Assembly (NCBI RefSeq): GCF_000344615.1
Contig: NZ_KB467824.1
Coordinates: 2,916,786-2,980,785, forward strand
DNA from: Janthinobacterium sp. CG3
GTDB taxonomy: Bacteria > Pseudomonadota > Gammaproteobacteria > Burkholderiales > Burkholderiaceae_D
Length of the DNA stretch: 64,000 nucleotides
Direction: 5' to 3'
Positions within the stretch are counted from its first letter, which is position 1. Every line of letters begins with the position of its first letter. This document shows positions 1-8,827 of this stretch, in pieces. The notes beneath the pieces were generated by a model. That model saw only the letters and a list, made by a program, of their open reading frames with translations, searched no databases and had not been told where the DNA came from. Both the position numbers and the translations under genes were made by a program.

Positions 1-71
1 GCAATGGCGGCGGCGCGCGCCGGGAAATTGGGGGACCGGGCCATCATGGCCCCACCTCCCGGCGCCGTCAA

Positions 72-91
72 GCGCCCGTCGCGACGGGCGC
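72..91. terminator. GC-rich palindrome downstream of fcl
   Basis: A perfect 20-base palindrome (two 10-base arms with no loop) lies about 30 bases beyond the fcl stop codon. No T-run follows it on the minus strand, so it is only a possible transcript-end structure. Nothing else is recognisable in positions 1-123. Confidence 0.25.
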
Positions 92-123
92 CGCGACGGG
101 GTGTGGCATCAAGCCGGCGGCGC

Positions 124-1089
124 TTAGTGCTTGCCGTCGGCCAGGTAGGCCTGGTAGGTTTGCCGCAGGCCCGCTTCCAGCTCGACGCCGGCGTTCCAAC
201 CCAGCGCCGTCAGCTTCGAGACGTCGAGCAATTTTCGCGGCGCGCCGTCCGGCTTGTCGGCGTCAAACACGATGCGCCCGGCGAAGCCGACCACCTTGCC
301 GATCAGACCGGCCAACTCGGCGATGGTGGTGTCGCGGCCGGTGCCGACGTTGATGTGCGAGTTCATCGGACCGGTGTTGCCGCGGTAGGTGGCGCCGTCC
401 AGGTTCATCACGTGCAGGCAGGCGGCGGCCATGTCGTCGACGTACAGGAACTCGCGCATCGGCGTGCCGCTACCCCAGATGACGACCTGTTCGGCGTTGG
501 TGATCTTGGCTTCGTGGAAGCGGCGGATCAAGGCCGGGATCACATGGCTGTTTTCCGGGTGGTAGTTGTCGCCGGGGCCGTACAGATTGGTCGGCATGAC
601 GCTGCGGTAGTCGGTGCCGTACTGCCGGTTGTAACTCTCGCACAACTTGATCCCGGCGATCTTGGCGATCGCATACGGTTCATTGGTCGGCTCCAGCGGC
701 CCGGTCATCAAATACTCTTCCTTGATCGGCTGGGTGGCCATGCGCGGATAGATGCACGACGAGCCGAGGAACAGCAATTGGCGCACGCCGTGGCCCCAGG
801 CTTCGCGCACCACGTTGGCCTGGATCATCATGTTGTCATAGATGAAATCGGCCGGATAGGTGTTGTTGGCGTGGATGCCGCCGACGCGGGCCGAGGCCAG
901 GTAGACCTGGTCGATCTTTTCCTCGTCGAAAAAGGTGCGCACGGCGGCCTGGTCGGTCAACTCAAGTTGCGCGTGGGTGCGCGTGACCAGGTTGGTCTGG
1001 CCGCGCGCGGCCAGCGCGCGCACGATGGCCGAGCCGACCAGGCCGCGGTGACCGGCGACGTAAATGCGGGGTTGGGTCGATTCGGACAC
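124..1089 (-). CDS. fcl: GDP-L-fucose synthase
   Basis: Bifunctional 3,5-epimerase/4-reductase that makes GDP-L-fucose from GDP-4-keto-6-deoxymannose, in the cytoplasm. The 321-residue protein has the family's usual length. The N-terminal nucleotide-binding motif GHRGLVGS (from residue 13), the catalytic serine segment LGSSCIYP and the YAIAK form of the YxxxK motif are all visible. The start lies one base beyond the stop of gmd, so the two genes form a tight gmd-fcl unit. Its substrate comes from GMD next door, and GDP-mannose comes from the ManC encoded at 13147-14565. Fucose is therefore a likely component of the exopolysaccharide encoded further along. The family call is secure; use in this particular polymer is inferred. 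Confidence 0.95.
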   Translation of the reverse strand: MSESTQPRIYVAGHRGLVGSAIVRALAARGQTNLVTRTHAQLELTDQAAVRTFFDEEKIDQVYLASARVGGIHANNTYPADFIYDNMMIQANVVREAWGHGVRQLLFLGSSCIYPRMATQPIKEEYLMTGPLEPTNEPYAIAKIAGIKLCESYNRQYGTDYRSVMPTNLYGPGDNYHPENSHVIPALIRRFHEAKITNAEQVVIWGSGTPMREFLYVDDMAAACLHVMNLDGATYRGNTGPMNSHINVGTGRDTTIAELAGLIGKVVGFAGRIVFDADKPDGAPRKLLDVSKLTALGWNAGVELEAGLRQTYQAYLADGKH

Positions 1090-2208
1090 TTAATTCTCCA
1101 AAGAGATGGCGACGTCGTAACCGTGCGATTTCAGCAAGGCGTGGCGGCGCGCCTTGTCCAGGTCGTGCGCCACCATTTCGCGCACCATTTCGGCGAACGT
1201 CGTTTGCGGCACCCAGCCCAGCTTGACGCGGGCATTGGTCGGGTCGCCCAGCAGCGTCTCGACTTCGGTCGGGCGGAAATACTTGGGGTCGACGGCGACG
1301 ATCATCTGGCCGACCTTGGCGCCGCCGGCCTTGTCGCCGGTGATGGCGGAAATCACGCCGCGCTCTTCCACGCCCTGCCCTTGCCACTCGATTTCAATGC
1401 CCAGTTCCTGCGCCGCGACTTCGACGAACTGGCGCACCGAAAACTGCACGCCGGTGGCGATGACGAAGTCTTCCGGCTTGTCTTGTTGCAGCATCAGCCA
1501 TTGCATTTCGACGTAGTCGCGCGCGTGGCCCCAGTCGCGCAGCGCGTCCATGTTGCCGAGGTAGAGGTTTTGCTCCAGGCCCTGGGAAATGTTGGCCAGC
1601 GCGCGCGTGATTTTACGGGTGACGAAGGTTTCGCCGCGGCGCGGCGACTCGTGGTTAAACAGGATGCCGTTGCAGGCATACATGCCGTAGGCTTCGCGAT
1701 AGTTGACGGTGATCCAGTAGGCGTACATCTTGGCGACGGCGTACGGGCTGCGCGGATAGAACGGCGTGCTTTCGCGCTGCGGCGTCTCTTGCACCAGGCC
1801 ATACAATTCCGATGTCGAGGCCTGGTAGAAACGGGTCTTCTTTTCCAGGCCGAGGAAACGGATCGCCTCGAGCAGGCGCAGGGTGCCGATGCCGTCGACG
1901 TCGGCGGTGTACTCGGGCGACTCGAACGAGACGGCGACGTGGCTCATCGCGCCCAGGTTGTAGACTTCGTCGGGCTGGACTTGTTGCAGGATGCGGGTCA
2001 GGTTCGAGGTGTCGCTGAGGTCGCCGTAGTGCAGGAACAGGTGCGGGTTCGGGGTATGCGGATCTTGGTAGATGTGGTCGATGCGCTCGGTATTGAAGAG
2101 CGAGGCGCGGCGCTTGATGCCGTGCACCTCATAGCCCTTCGCCAACAAAAATTCGGCCAGATAGGAACCATCTTGTCCGGTAATACCGGTAATTAACGCT
2201 TTTTTCAT
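1090..2208 (-). CDS. gmd: GDP-mannose 4,6-dehydratase
   Basis: Converts GDP-mannose to GDP-4-keto-6-deoxy-D-mannose, the first step to GDP-fucose or GDP-rhamnose. The 372-residue protein is an extended SDR. It has [12 protein letters not shown] at the N-terminus for NADP binding, the STSELYG serine motif near residue 130 and the YAVAK (YxxxK) catalytic pair near residue 155. It is the first gene of a two-gene unit with fcl. The upstream 240 bases are AT-richer than the surroundings around 2300-2360 and probably hold its own promoter: on the minus strand TTGAAT and TATAGG are separated by about 15 bases, which is a weak match. The identity is clear from the motifs and the fcl neighbour. Confidence 0.96.
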   Translation of the reverse strand: MKKALITGITGQDGSYLAEFLLAKGYEVHGIKRRASLFNTERIDHIYQDPHTPNPHLFLHYGDLSDTSNLTRILQQVQPDEVYNLGAMSHVAVSFESPEYTADVDGIGTLRLLEAIRFLGLEKKTRFYQASTSELYGLVQETPQRESTPFYPRSPYAVAKMYAYWITVNYREAYGMYACNGILFNHESPRRGETFVTRKITRALANISQGLEQNLYLGNMDALRDWGHARDYVEMQWLMLQQDKPEDFVIATGVQFSVRQFVEVAAQELGIEIEWQGQGVEERGVISAITGDKAGGAKVGQMIVAVDPKYFRPTEVETLLGDPTNARVKLGWVPQTTFAEMVREMVAHDLDKARRHALLKSHGYDVAISLEN

Positions 2209-2412
2209 GGGGAATGTGCTTATATTGTTGCAATGATGTTTTTTGGGGGGGTGAACGTTTCTACCTATATTAAGCTAGCGCCCGGCCCAGCGCACCACGC
2301 TGCCGGACCGCACTAAACTTCCTATACGGAAATACATTCCAATTCAAGCAGAATATTAACATATCGCTACTTCCACGCCAATACTCCGGCGCGTCGCGTG
2401 CGCCGGGTGTGC

Positions 2413-2454
2413 GCGGCCCCTGTCAGGCGGCCCCTGTCAGGCGGCCCCTGTCAG
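2413..2454. repeat. Three tandem copies of a 14-bp unit
   Basis: The unit GCGGCCCCTGTCAG occurs three times head to tail without mismatch. The last copy contains the stop codon of the PEP-CTERM gene (2451-2453), so copy-number change would mostly affect the 3' flank. No function is evident. Confidence 0.85.
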
Positions 2455-3083
2455 GCGACCGCGGCGCGGCGGCGGCGCCAGCTCCAGGCTAGCAGGCCCA
2501 GGCCGGCCGACAGCATCAGCCAAGTGTCCGCCTCCGGCACCGCCGAAATTGTCGCCAGGGCGGCGTAGCTGGTGGCGCCGACGCCGGCCGGGCTGGCGCC
2601 CACCCGCGGCAGCAGTTCAAAGCGCACCATGTCGCCGTCCGGATTGCCGAGGTAAGCGCTGTCGTCCAGCAAGCCCACGCCGAAGGTGGTGGCGGCGTTG
2701 CCCTCGCTAAGCAGGAAGGCCCCGCCGAAGCGGACGTCGAAGCTGAATTTTCCGCCCAGCGCGATCGATTGGAACAGTTCGTTGTGGAAGCTGGCGCTGC
2801 CGAAGTCCAGGCCGCCCGCCAGGCTGCCTTGGACGTCGCCCTCTTGCGCGACGACGCCGCCGAGCGCGCCGCTGAAGCGGCTCAGTGTGGCGCTGGCGGG
2901 CGCCGTGCTGTTGCCGGCCAAAAAAGTGAAGTCGAGGTAGCCGGCGCCGCTCAGGCCGCGGGTATCGATGTCAACGTGGTAATACGCCGCCGGCGCGGCG
3001 GCCGCGGCGCTCGCGCCGGCGCCGGCCAGCAGCAGCGCCAAGGTCAGCTGGCGCAGCACGCGCGTGAAGGTCGTTGGATGCAT
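2451..3083 (-). CDS. PEP-CTERM sorting domain protein (hypothetical)
   Basis: Secreted protein of 210 residues with no recognised enzymatic domain. It has an N-terminal signal peptide (basic start, then a Leu/Ala-rich core, cleavage probably near residue 32) and a C-terminal tripartite sorting signal: VPEADTW, a hydrophobic helix of about 17 residues, then RRRR near the end. Proteins with this tail are substrates of exosortases, and an exosortase B is encoded at 34072-34977. The middle is rich in Gly, Ala and Ser and reads like a beta-sandwich extracellular protein. The signal has Ala in place of the second proline of the classical Pro-Glu-Pro. The start at 3083 sits just downstream of the nuclease gene, with which it may be co-transcribed. 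Confidence 0.8.
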   Translation of the reverse strand: MHPTTFTRVLRQLTLALLLAGAGASAAAAAPAAYYHVDIDTRGLSGAGYLDFTFLAGNSTAPASATLSRFSGALGGVVAQEGDVQGSLAGGLDFGSASFHNELFQSIALGGKFSFDVRFGGAFLLSEGNAATTFGVGLLDDSAYLGNPDGDMVRFELLPRVGASPAGVGATSYAALATISAVPEADTWLMLSAGLGLLAWSWRRRRAAVA

Positions 3084-3092
3084 TTTTTTTCC

Positions 3093-6000
3093 TTAAAAAT
3101 TGCCGCTGAAGATAGCGCTGGTGTAGCTGATCGGGGTTTTCGCCGGGTTCGCAAAGCGCAGCGCCACGCTGGCCGTGGCGCCCGGCGCCAACGCGGCCGC
3201 GGCTAGCGTCACGTAGGGCGCGCCGGCGTGGTTGCCGCTGGCGTTGAGCAGGGTTACGCCGGCCGGCAAGCCGGCCAGCGCGACGTGCAGAGGGCCGGAC
3301 ACGGCCGCGCCGCTGGTATTGCTCAAGCTCAGGGTGCCGCTGTATTGGTGCGTGACGCGGTTGTAAGCCAGGCCCGAACTGAAGCTGGCGACACTGGCGC
3401 TGACGTCGAGCACGGCCGGCCGCAGGTCCAGGCTGACGACGACCGGGTCGTGGTCGGAGGCGCGGTACGGCAGCGCGTTGTACAGGTCTTGCGGCTTGCC
3501 GTCGGTGTTGTAGTCGATGACGCTGGGCTCGTCGGCGTTGATATGCCACTCGCCGGCGCCGGCCACCTGGCGCTGCAGCGCCGCGCTGGCCAGCGCGTGG
3601 TCCAGGTAGCCGCTCTCGCCGTCGAACACGTAGGAATACGGCATGCCGAGCGGGCGCACGAAGCGTTCCAGCTGGTTGGCGAAGCCGCCGCCGGTGAGCA
3701 CGTTGACCGGGTCTTCGAAGCCGTGCGAATTCAGGTCGCCGATCAGCAGTACGTCGGCGTCGCCGGCTGCCGCGACTACCTGCGGCACGAAGTGCTCGAG
3801 CAGGCGGCGGGCCTGGCGCACGCGCAGCGCGTTCCAGCAGGCCTGGCCGTCGCCCTGGTCGGCGTCGGCGCCGGCGCCCGGGCAGCCGCCCTTCGATTTC
3901 AGGTGGTTGACGATCAGCGAAAACTTCTCGCCGTTGCCGGCGCGGAAGGTCTGCGCCATCGGCGGCCGGTTGTTGACGGCGTCGGCGTCGGCCAGCGCGG
4001 CGCCGACCAGCTCCAGCTTGCCCGGCTTGTAGATCATCGCCACGCGGATCGCGTCGCTGCCGGTGGCGGCCGGCTTCGGCACGTAGGCGTAGGCCGGCGC
4101 GCCGATGGCGGCGTTGAGCTGCTCGACCAGGTAGGACACGGCGAGTTCGCCGTTGTTCTGGATTTCCATCAGGCCAACGACGTCGGCGTCGATGGCCTTT
4201 AGCGCCGCGACGATCTTGTCGCGCTGGCGCCGGAACTCGGCCAGGTTGTCGGCGCCGCGGCAGTTGGCGCTTGACGTCGTCGCGCCCAGCGTGCATCCCT
4301 GGCCGGTCTGGCCGGAGACGTTGGCGCCGTTGGTGAAGGTGGTGAAGAAATTGAGCACGTTGGCGCTGGCCACCTTGACGTTGCCGGGCGCGAACTGCGG
4401 CGCCGCCGTGCGCGGATTGTCGCGCGAAAACTGCGGCGCCGCCGTCGGCTGCAGCTTGAAGGCCGCGCCGCCGCCGCCGATGGCGCCGAAGTCGACCACG
4501 CCGGTCAGGCCGAGCACGCTGTCGCCGGCGCGCACGGTGCCGTCCTGGCCGATGTAGGGGATCAGCGTCGGCGTGACGAACAGGCCGTCGTCGAGCACGA
4601 GCATATTGACGGCGTTGGCCGCCGCCAGCGCCAGCGCCTCGGCGGAACCGGGCGGATGGCGGTTGGTCGGCACCTCCAGCCGGCCGGCGGCCAGCGTCAG
4701 CTCGCCGCGCGTGCCCAGGAAGCCGGTTTGCGCCACCGTCAGCGGCCGGGTGAAGCGCACCAGCATGCCCTCGACCTGGTCCAGGCGGGCGTTCGGCAAA
4801 TCCAGGTTGAGCGGCGCGACGGCGGGGCCGGCGCCGCGTCCGAGCAGCGCCGTGACGTCCTTGAACTCGGTGTAGGAGCGGGCCGCGCCGCTGGGCGTGT
4901 ACTCGACCACGGTGCCGGTGACGCGCACGCGCTCGCCGACGGCGACGCCGGCGGCGGCCGCGCCGGTGTAGACGAAGATGCCGTCGGAGGTGGCAGGGTC
5001 GCCGTCGCCGTCGGCGTCCTGCATGAAGAAGCCGGTGCCGACCAGCAGCGTGACCACGCCTTCGCTGGTTTGCACGCTGTTGGCGTATGGGCTGGCCGGG
5101 CCGGCGCCCTGGATTTGCGGAATCGTGTGGGTTACGCCGGCGGCGCCCTGCACGCTCAGGGCGATACGGCAACTGCCGCTGCGGCCCTGGTCGCTGTCGA
5201 ACTTCACCTCCAGCGCGTAGTTGCCGTCGGCCACGCCGGCGGCCACCGCCAGCCTGACGCTGGCGCTCTGGCCGGCGCCGGCGGCGGCGGCGAAATCGGC
5301 CAGCGTGACGCCGGCCGCCGGCGCCGAGCTGAACGCGGCGGAGCGGACCACGCCGTCGGCGTCGCGCGCCGACAGGGCGGCGCCGCCGCCGCTGCCGCTG
5401 GCCAGCGCCAGGCTGGCCGGACAGCTGGCTAGCACTTGCGGCGCCGGCGGCGCGCCGCAGACCTTGCGCGGCGATGCGCTGTTGCGCGGCTGCGGCGCGG
5501 CGGCGCTGAAATCGGCGCCGTTGTTGTCGCTGTCGGCGCAACCACCGGCGCCGCGCAGGATCGCCGTGGTGTTCGACGGCGCCGGCGCGGCCGCCGTCTC
5601 GAAACCGCCCGCCGTGCCGAAGCCGACCAGGTCGAGCACCGCCGGGCCGGACGGGTTGGTGCCGCTAAGCGCGCTTCTGGAATTGCTCAACAAGACTTTA
5701 CCGGCGCTGCCGGAGAGGGCGGTGGCGCCGCTGGCGTCGGCCGCCGGCAAGTCGACGCTGCCGCCGCCGCCCTTGGCCTGCTGCACCAGCAGATACTGGC
5801 CGGGTTGCAACAGCATGCCCGGCAACGCCGTGACGGCCCAGTTGGCGCCGGCCGCGGAGGCGTACTGCACGCTCCAGTTGGCGACGTCGACGACGCCGGC
5901 GCCGCGGTTGAACACTTCGATGAAATCGTTGCGGTAGAGCGCGCCGGCGTTGCCGCCGCCGCCGTAGACCTGGCTGATCACGACGTCGGAGGCGGCCAGC

Positions 6001-6098
6001 GCGGGGCCGCACAGGCCCGCCGCCAGCGCCGCCATGGCGCTCAGCCTGCCGGACGGGCGGGCCGCCGGGGCCGGGATCGTGAGAAAGCGATTTTTCAT
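3093..6098 (-). CDS. ExeM/NucH family extracellular endonuclease
   Basis: Secreted nuclease of about 1001 residues. The chosen ATG (6098) has AGGA a few bases upstream and opens a clear signal peptide ending in ALAAS near residue 35; the open frame continues further upstream without support. Domains in order are a lamin-tail domain (about 36-150, with NDFIEVFNRG near 55), a middle OB-fold-like region (about 330-540), and an endonuclease/exonuclease/phosphatase domain (about 570-890). The last has the metal and catalytic motifs LMEIQNN, NHLKSK, GDLNS and SDHDP. A C-terminal beta-sandwich-like tail of roughly 100 residues follows. Known relatives degrade extracellular DNA and affect biofilm. 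There is no PEP-CTERM tail even though PEP-CTERM genes flank it. Secretion and the nuclease class are well supported; the biological role is inferred. Confidence 0.9.
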   Translation of the reverse strand: MKNRFLTIPAPAARPSGRLSAMAALAAGLCGPALAASDVVISQVYGGGGNAGALYRNDFIEVFNRGAGVVDVANWSVQYASAAGANWAVTALPGMLLQPGQYLLVQQAKGGGGSVDLPAADASGATALSGSAGKVLLSNSRSALSGTNPSGPAVLDLVGFGTAGGFETAAAPAPSNTTAILRGAGGCADSDNNGADFSAAAPQPRNSASPRKVCGAPPAPQVLASCPASLALASGSGGGAALSARDADGVVRSAAFSSAPAAGVTLADFAAAAGAGQSASVRLAVAAGVADGNYALEVKFDSDQGRSGSCRIALSVQGAAGVTHTIPQIQGAGPASPYANSVQTSEGVVTLLVGTGFFMQDADGDGDPATSDGIFVYTGAAAAGVAVGERVRVTGTVVEYTPSGAARSYTEFKDVTALLGRGAGPAVAPLNLDLPNARLDQVEGMLVRFTRPLTVAQTGFLGTRGELTLAAGRLEVPTNRHPPGSAEALALAAANAVNMLVLDDGLFVTPTLIPYIGQDGTVRAGDSVLGLTGVVDFGAIGGGGAAFKLQPTAAPQFSRDNPRTAAPQFAPGNVKVASANVLNFFTTFTNGANVSGQTGQGCTLGATTSSANCRGADNLAEFRRQRDKIVAALKAIDADVVGLMEIQNNGELAVSYLVEQLNAAIGAPAYAYVPKPAATGSDAIRVAMIYKPGKLELVGAALADADAVNNRPPMAQTFRAGNGEKFSLIVNHLKSKGGCPGAGADADQGDGQACWNALRVRQARRLLEHFVPQVVAAAGDADVLLIGDLNSHGFEDPVNVLTGGGFANQLERFVRPLGMPYSYVFDGESGYLDHALASAALQRQVAGAGEWHINADEPSVIDYNTDGKPQDLYNALPYRASDHDPVVVSLDLRPAVLDVSASVASFSSGLAYNRVTHQYSGTLSLSNTSGAAVSGPLHVALAGLPAGVTLLNASGNHAGAPYVTLAAAALAPGATASVALRFANPAKTPISYTSAIFSGNF

Positions 6099-6424
6099 GA
6101 AAAGTCCTGGTCGTTGAAAGGGGAAGGCCACGGCGGCGCGCGCAGACGCCGCGCCGCCCATAAGAATATTACAAACTTAATAATCTTGCCATTATTGTTT
6201 GCATATTAACGGTGGCGCGTGACCGCTTGATGACAAGCCGGGTGGCGGCGCGCGCCAAGGCGCGGCGGCGGCGGCAGCCTTGCGCGCAGCCGATGCCAGG
6301 ATCAACGGAAAGTGCGGGGAATTGGAATGGCAAGGGGCCGGGTTTTAGCCGGCAATAGACGCCGGCATGGTGGCGCCGCCCGCACGCGCGCGGCGGCGCA
6401 CGCGAACCTAAGCCAGGCGCGGGG
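6099..6424. other. Intergenic region upstream of the nuclease gene
   Basis: About 325 bases without a gene. Positions 6160-6211 are strikingly AT-rich against the GC-rich surroundings and probably contain the nuclease promoter on the minus strand. I could not fix a convincing -35/-10 pair. The remainder (6212-6424) shows only GC-rich simple sequence. Confidence 0.4.
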
Positions 6425-7444
6425 TCAACGCCGGTACGGCGCGGCGAGCGCCTCGCCGATGAACACCCCTTGCGTCGGCCAGGCCACGCTGCGCCAATAC
6501 GCCTCGATGGCGCTGGCGCCGGACAGGTAGTGGCGCAGCAACACGGTTGGCTGCGGAAATTTCTGCCAATAATTGCACGGTTCCGACACCGAACCGTAGC
6601 TTGCCGTCGCGCCCGCCTCCAACCAGCGCAGGCTGCTCATCTGTCCGGTGCCCAGCAAGTCGCCGCCGACCGAGGTCAGATGGTCGGCCAGCGCGCCGGG
6701 CAGGAAGTGCAGGGTATCGAGCTTGTCCACGCGCGCCATGCCGGTCTGGTAGATCATGATGTCGCGCGCCCCCTCCAGGCTGTCGCCCTTGGCGGTCTTG
6801 ATCGTCAATTTGCGCTGCGGCACCACGCCCGAGGGAGGAAAAAACTGCGCGCGGCTGTTGCGCGGCGTTTCACTGCTGGCCAGGTAATACGCGCTGGCGT
6901 TCGGCAGGCGGAAACTGCTCAGGGCGCCGCGGTCGATCAGGGCCTTGGCCTGCTCCACCGATTCGCTCGGCAGCAGCATTGACAGGCGCATGCCGAAATC
7001 CTGCATGGGCCGCGTCGACTGGGTATTGTAGTAAGGGCTAGGGCGGCCCGGCCCGCAGGGTTTTTGGCATTGTTCGGCGTCGTATCCCAGCGTGTACGCC
7101 GAGGTGATCGAGTTGCACTCGACCGCGTACGGCGCCGTCCAGACCATCACCACGGCCTGGATCTCGGGACCGAGGGCGGCGTCGATCTGCTCCTTGAGCT
7201 GGCGGAACTGCTCGGCGTCGAGCTTGCGCGGCCGGTTCGGGATGCGCACGTGGACCACGTTCTTGGCGGGGATGTCGCGCGCCTGGCGGTAGTATGCGCC
7301 GATTTCAACACTGTTCGGTTCGCTGTCGTTGATGACCAGCGCCATCTGCGCGGCCCGCAAGCCGGGGGCGGCCGGGCCCGCTTGGGCCAGCGCGGCGCCG
7401 TGCAGACAGGCGCCGGCGGCCGCGAAAGATAAGAGTTTACGCAA
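6425..7444 (-). CDS. TIGR03790 family protein
   Basis: Uncharacterised secreted protein of about 339 residues. The family was defined as restricted to genomes that carry exosortase, but its function is unknown. Recognisable segments are ALVINDSEPNSVEIGAYY near the mature N-terminus, IPAKNVVHVRIP, and AVVMVWTAPYAVECNSITSA, followed by the family's long C-terminal half. A signal peptide with an Ala-rich core ending ALAQA starts from a TTG codon at 7444. No in-frame ATG with a good ribosome-binding site precedes it, so the start is uncertain; another TTG lies slightly upstream. The open frame reaches 7897 but its extension overlaps the neighbouring terminator and PEP-CTERM gene and is spurious. 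It lies between PEP-CTERM genes and the secreted nuclease, all on the same strand. Confidence 0.82.
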   Translation of the reverse strand: MRKLLSFAAAGACLHGAALAQAGPAAPGLRAAQMALVINDSEPNSVEIGAYYRQARDIPAKNVVHVRIPNRPRKLDAEQFRQLKEQIDAALGPEIQAVVMVWTAPYAVECNSITSAYTLGYDAEQCQKPCGPGRPSPYYNTQSTRPMQDFGMRLSMLLPSESVEQAKALIDRGALSSFRLPNASAYYLASSETPRNSRAQFFPPSGVVPQRKLTIKTAKGDSLEGARDIMIYQTGMARVDKLDTLHFLPGALADHLTSVGGDLLGTGQMSSLRWLEAGATASYGSVSEPCNYWQKFPQPTVLLRHYLSGASAIEAYWRSVAWPTQGVFIGEALAAPYRR

Positions 7445-7583
7445 GGGTAGCCATCGGTTAAAGGGTGCAAAGTTGGACAAGGGCGATGAGAAAAAACGCG
7501 TATTATTGCTGCAATACAACAATTCCGCTTTCCCATTATAGCGGCTTGGGCCGCCCCGCCGCCGCCCAAGCGGCGCGCGGACG

Positions 7584-7610
7584 AAAAAAAACGGGGGCCG
7601 CGGCCCCCGT
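7584..7610 (-). terminator. Rho-independent terminator after PEP-CTERM gene
   Basis: Read on the minus strand, a perfect GC-rich palindrome (7591-7610, ten bases per arm) is followed by a run of eight T. It begins 19 bases beyond the stop codon of the PEP-CTERM gene at 7629. It separates that gene from the TIGR03790 gene downstream. Confidence 0.8.
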
Positions 7611-7628
7611 TCCTTTGCGCCGCGCAGC

Positions 7629-8210
7629 CTAGCCGCGCAAGGCGGCGCGCCGCCGGCGCGCCGTGAAACCCAGCAGGCCCAGGCCTGCCAGCAACATCGC
7701 ATAGGTGTCGGCCTCGGGCACCGAGGCGACCGCGACGTTGCCGCCATAGCTGCCGCCGTTCGCCGACGCCACGTAGCCGTTAATTTCAATAAAGTAAAAA
7801 CCAACTTCCAAAGGATGCACCGAGGAAAAGCTCCAAGCCTGCTCGTCGGCCGGATGCCCCGCCGAGATGTCTTGCGTGCCGTGGAAAACGATGCCATTGG
7901 CGTTGCGCAACTCGAAACCCGTCAAGGTCAAGCCCTGGGAGGCGCCGGGCCGCAGCGAGGTGATCAGACTCGACAAGTCATAGACCTCGCCGGTCGTGAA
8001 GTAATACTTGTCGCTGAAATAGTTGCCGCTCGCGCCAGCCTTGGCGCCCTTGTCCAAGGCCACCGTGTGGCCCAGGTTGGCGCTGGAGAAATTCAGCAAG
8101 TCCTGGGTAATGAACACCGGGTCCTGGCTCAGGTCGACCAAGCCGGCCCGGGCCAGGCTGGTGGCGGCGAACAGAACCGCCAGTAAAACGGAGTGGACTA
8201 TTTTTTTCAT
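7629..8210 (-). CDS. FxDxF-type PEP-CTERM protein
   Basis: Secreted protein of about 193 residues. The start ATG at 8210 opens MKKIVHS and a short signal peptide ending ATSLARA. A GTG three codons upstream is an alternative. The middle carries the pattern seen in FxDxF-type PEP-CTERM proteins: an aromatic-rich strand YYFTTGEVYDLSS, a glycine-containing segment GLTLTGFELRN, then a strand giving FYFIEINGY. The C-terminus has VPEADTYAMLLAG, a hydrophobic stretch and RRRR, a standard exosortase sorting tail. It is a paralogue of the next gene (8258-8827), with the same domain order and similar motifs. A strong terminator follows. The extracellular role is unknown; cell-surface or matrix attachment is inferred from the tail. 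Confidence 0.82.
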   Translation of the reverse strand: MKKIVHSVLLAVLFAATSLARAGLVDLSQDPVFITQDLLNFSSANLGHTVALDKGAKAGASGNYFSDKYYFTTGEVYDLSSLITSLRPGASQGLTLTGFELRNANGIVFHGTQDISAGHPADEQAWSFSSVHPLEVGFYFIEINGYVASANGGSYGGNVAVASVPEADTYAMLLAGLGLLGFTARRRRAALRG

Positions 8211-8257
8211 GTTTTTCACCGAAATTGAATCGGCGGCTGGCGCCGCCTTAGTCTTAC

Positions 8258-8827
8258 TTATGAAAGGGACGCCGCCGCCGGGACGCCCTCGACGTCCCCG
8301 CGGCGACGCGCGCGCAAGCCCAGGCCGGCCAGGCCGGCCAGCAGCATCGCGTAGGTCTGCGGCTCGGGCACTGCCGAGATGTAACCGTTGGCGCCAAAGG
8401 CGGCGCCGCCGGCCGACAACAGGGTGCCGCTGACCTGGAAATAATAGGCGCCGGCGGCCAGCATATCGCTCGACAGGGTCCACTTGTCCTGGATTCCGCT
8501 TAGCAACTGATGGCCGTTCTGCACTAGCGCGCCCTGGGCGTTGTACAAGCCGAAGCCGGTCAAGCTCATGCCGTTCGAGGCGCTCGTGCTGACCGAGGTG
8601 ACAACCATGTCGATGTCGCTAAAGACCGTGGTCGTAAAATCGAAACGGTCCGCGAACACCGCGTCTTTCTGGTTTTTCTTGAACTTGTCGCCAAAGTCCA
8701 CCGAGCCGTTGGCAGCGAGCACGATGCTTCTCGCTGGCGAACTGATGTCGAGTGCCGCGTGCCCGAGCGGGGTGAACAGAACGCTTCCGGCAAAGAGCAG
8801 CGCGGAAAAAATTGCGGGTTTCTTCAT
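8258..8827 (-). CDS. FxDxF-type PEP-CTERM protein with extended tail
   Basis: Secreted protein of about 189 residues, paralogous to the gene just downstream. The chosen ATG (8827) gives MKKPAIF and a signal peptide ending PLGHAAL. Core motifs are FDFTTTVFSDIDMVVTSVS and GMSLTGFGLYNAQG, matching the FxDxF-type layout. The sorting tail begins VPEPQTYAMLLAG, the classical Pro-Glu-Pro form, and reaches RARRR. About 14 further residues (GDVEGVPAAASLS) follow the basic cluster, where most PEP-CTERM proteins end within a few residues. The open frame extends upstream to 8953 without a signal peptide at its start, so the shorter start is preferred. It is probably transcribed with the 7629-8210 gene, 47 bases downstream. 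Confidence 0.82.
   Translation of the reverse strand: MKKPAIFSALLFAGSVLFTPLGHAALDISSPARSIVLAANGSVDFGDKFKKNQKDAVFADRFDFTTTVFSDIDMVVTSVSTSASNGMSLTGFGLYNAQGALVQNGHQLLSGIQDKWTLSSDMLAAGAYYFQVSGTLLSAGGAAFGANGYISAVPEPQTYAMLLAGLAGLGLRARRRGDVEGVPAAASLS

Noticed and set aside
4-2196. Long plus-strand open frame (730 codons) opposite gmd and fcl
   Set aside because: It is the antisense shadow of two well-recognised genes. The GC-rich codon pattern keeps the complementary frame open, and its protein has Val/Asp/Arg-rich low-complexity sequence without domains.
2971-5541. 856-codon minus-strand Arg-rich frame within the nuclease gene
   Set aside because: Out-of-frame translation of the nuclease; strongly Arg/Gln-rich with no features.
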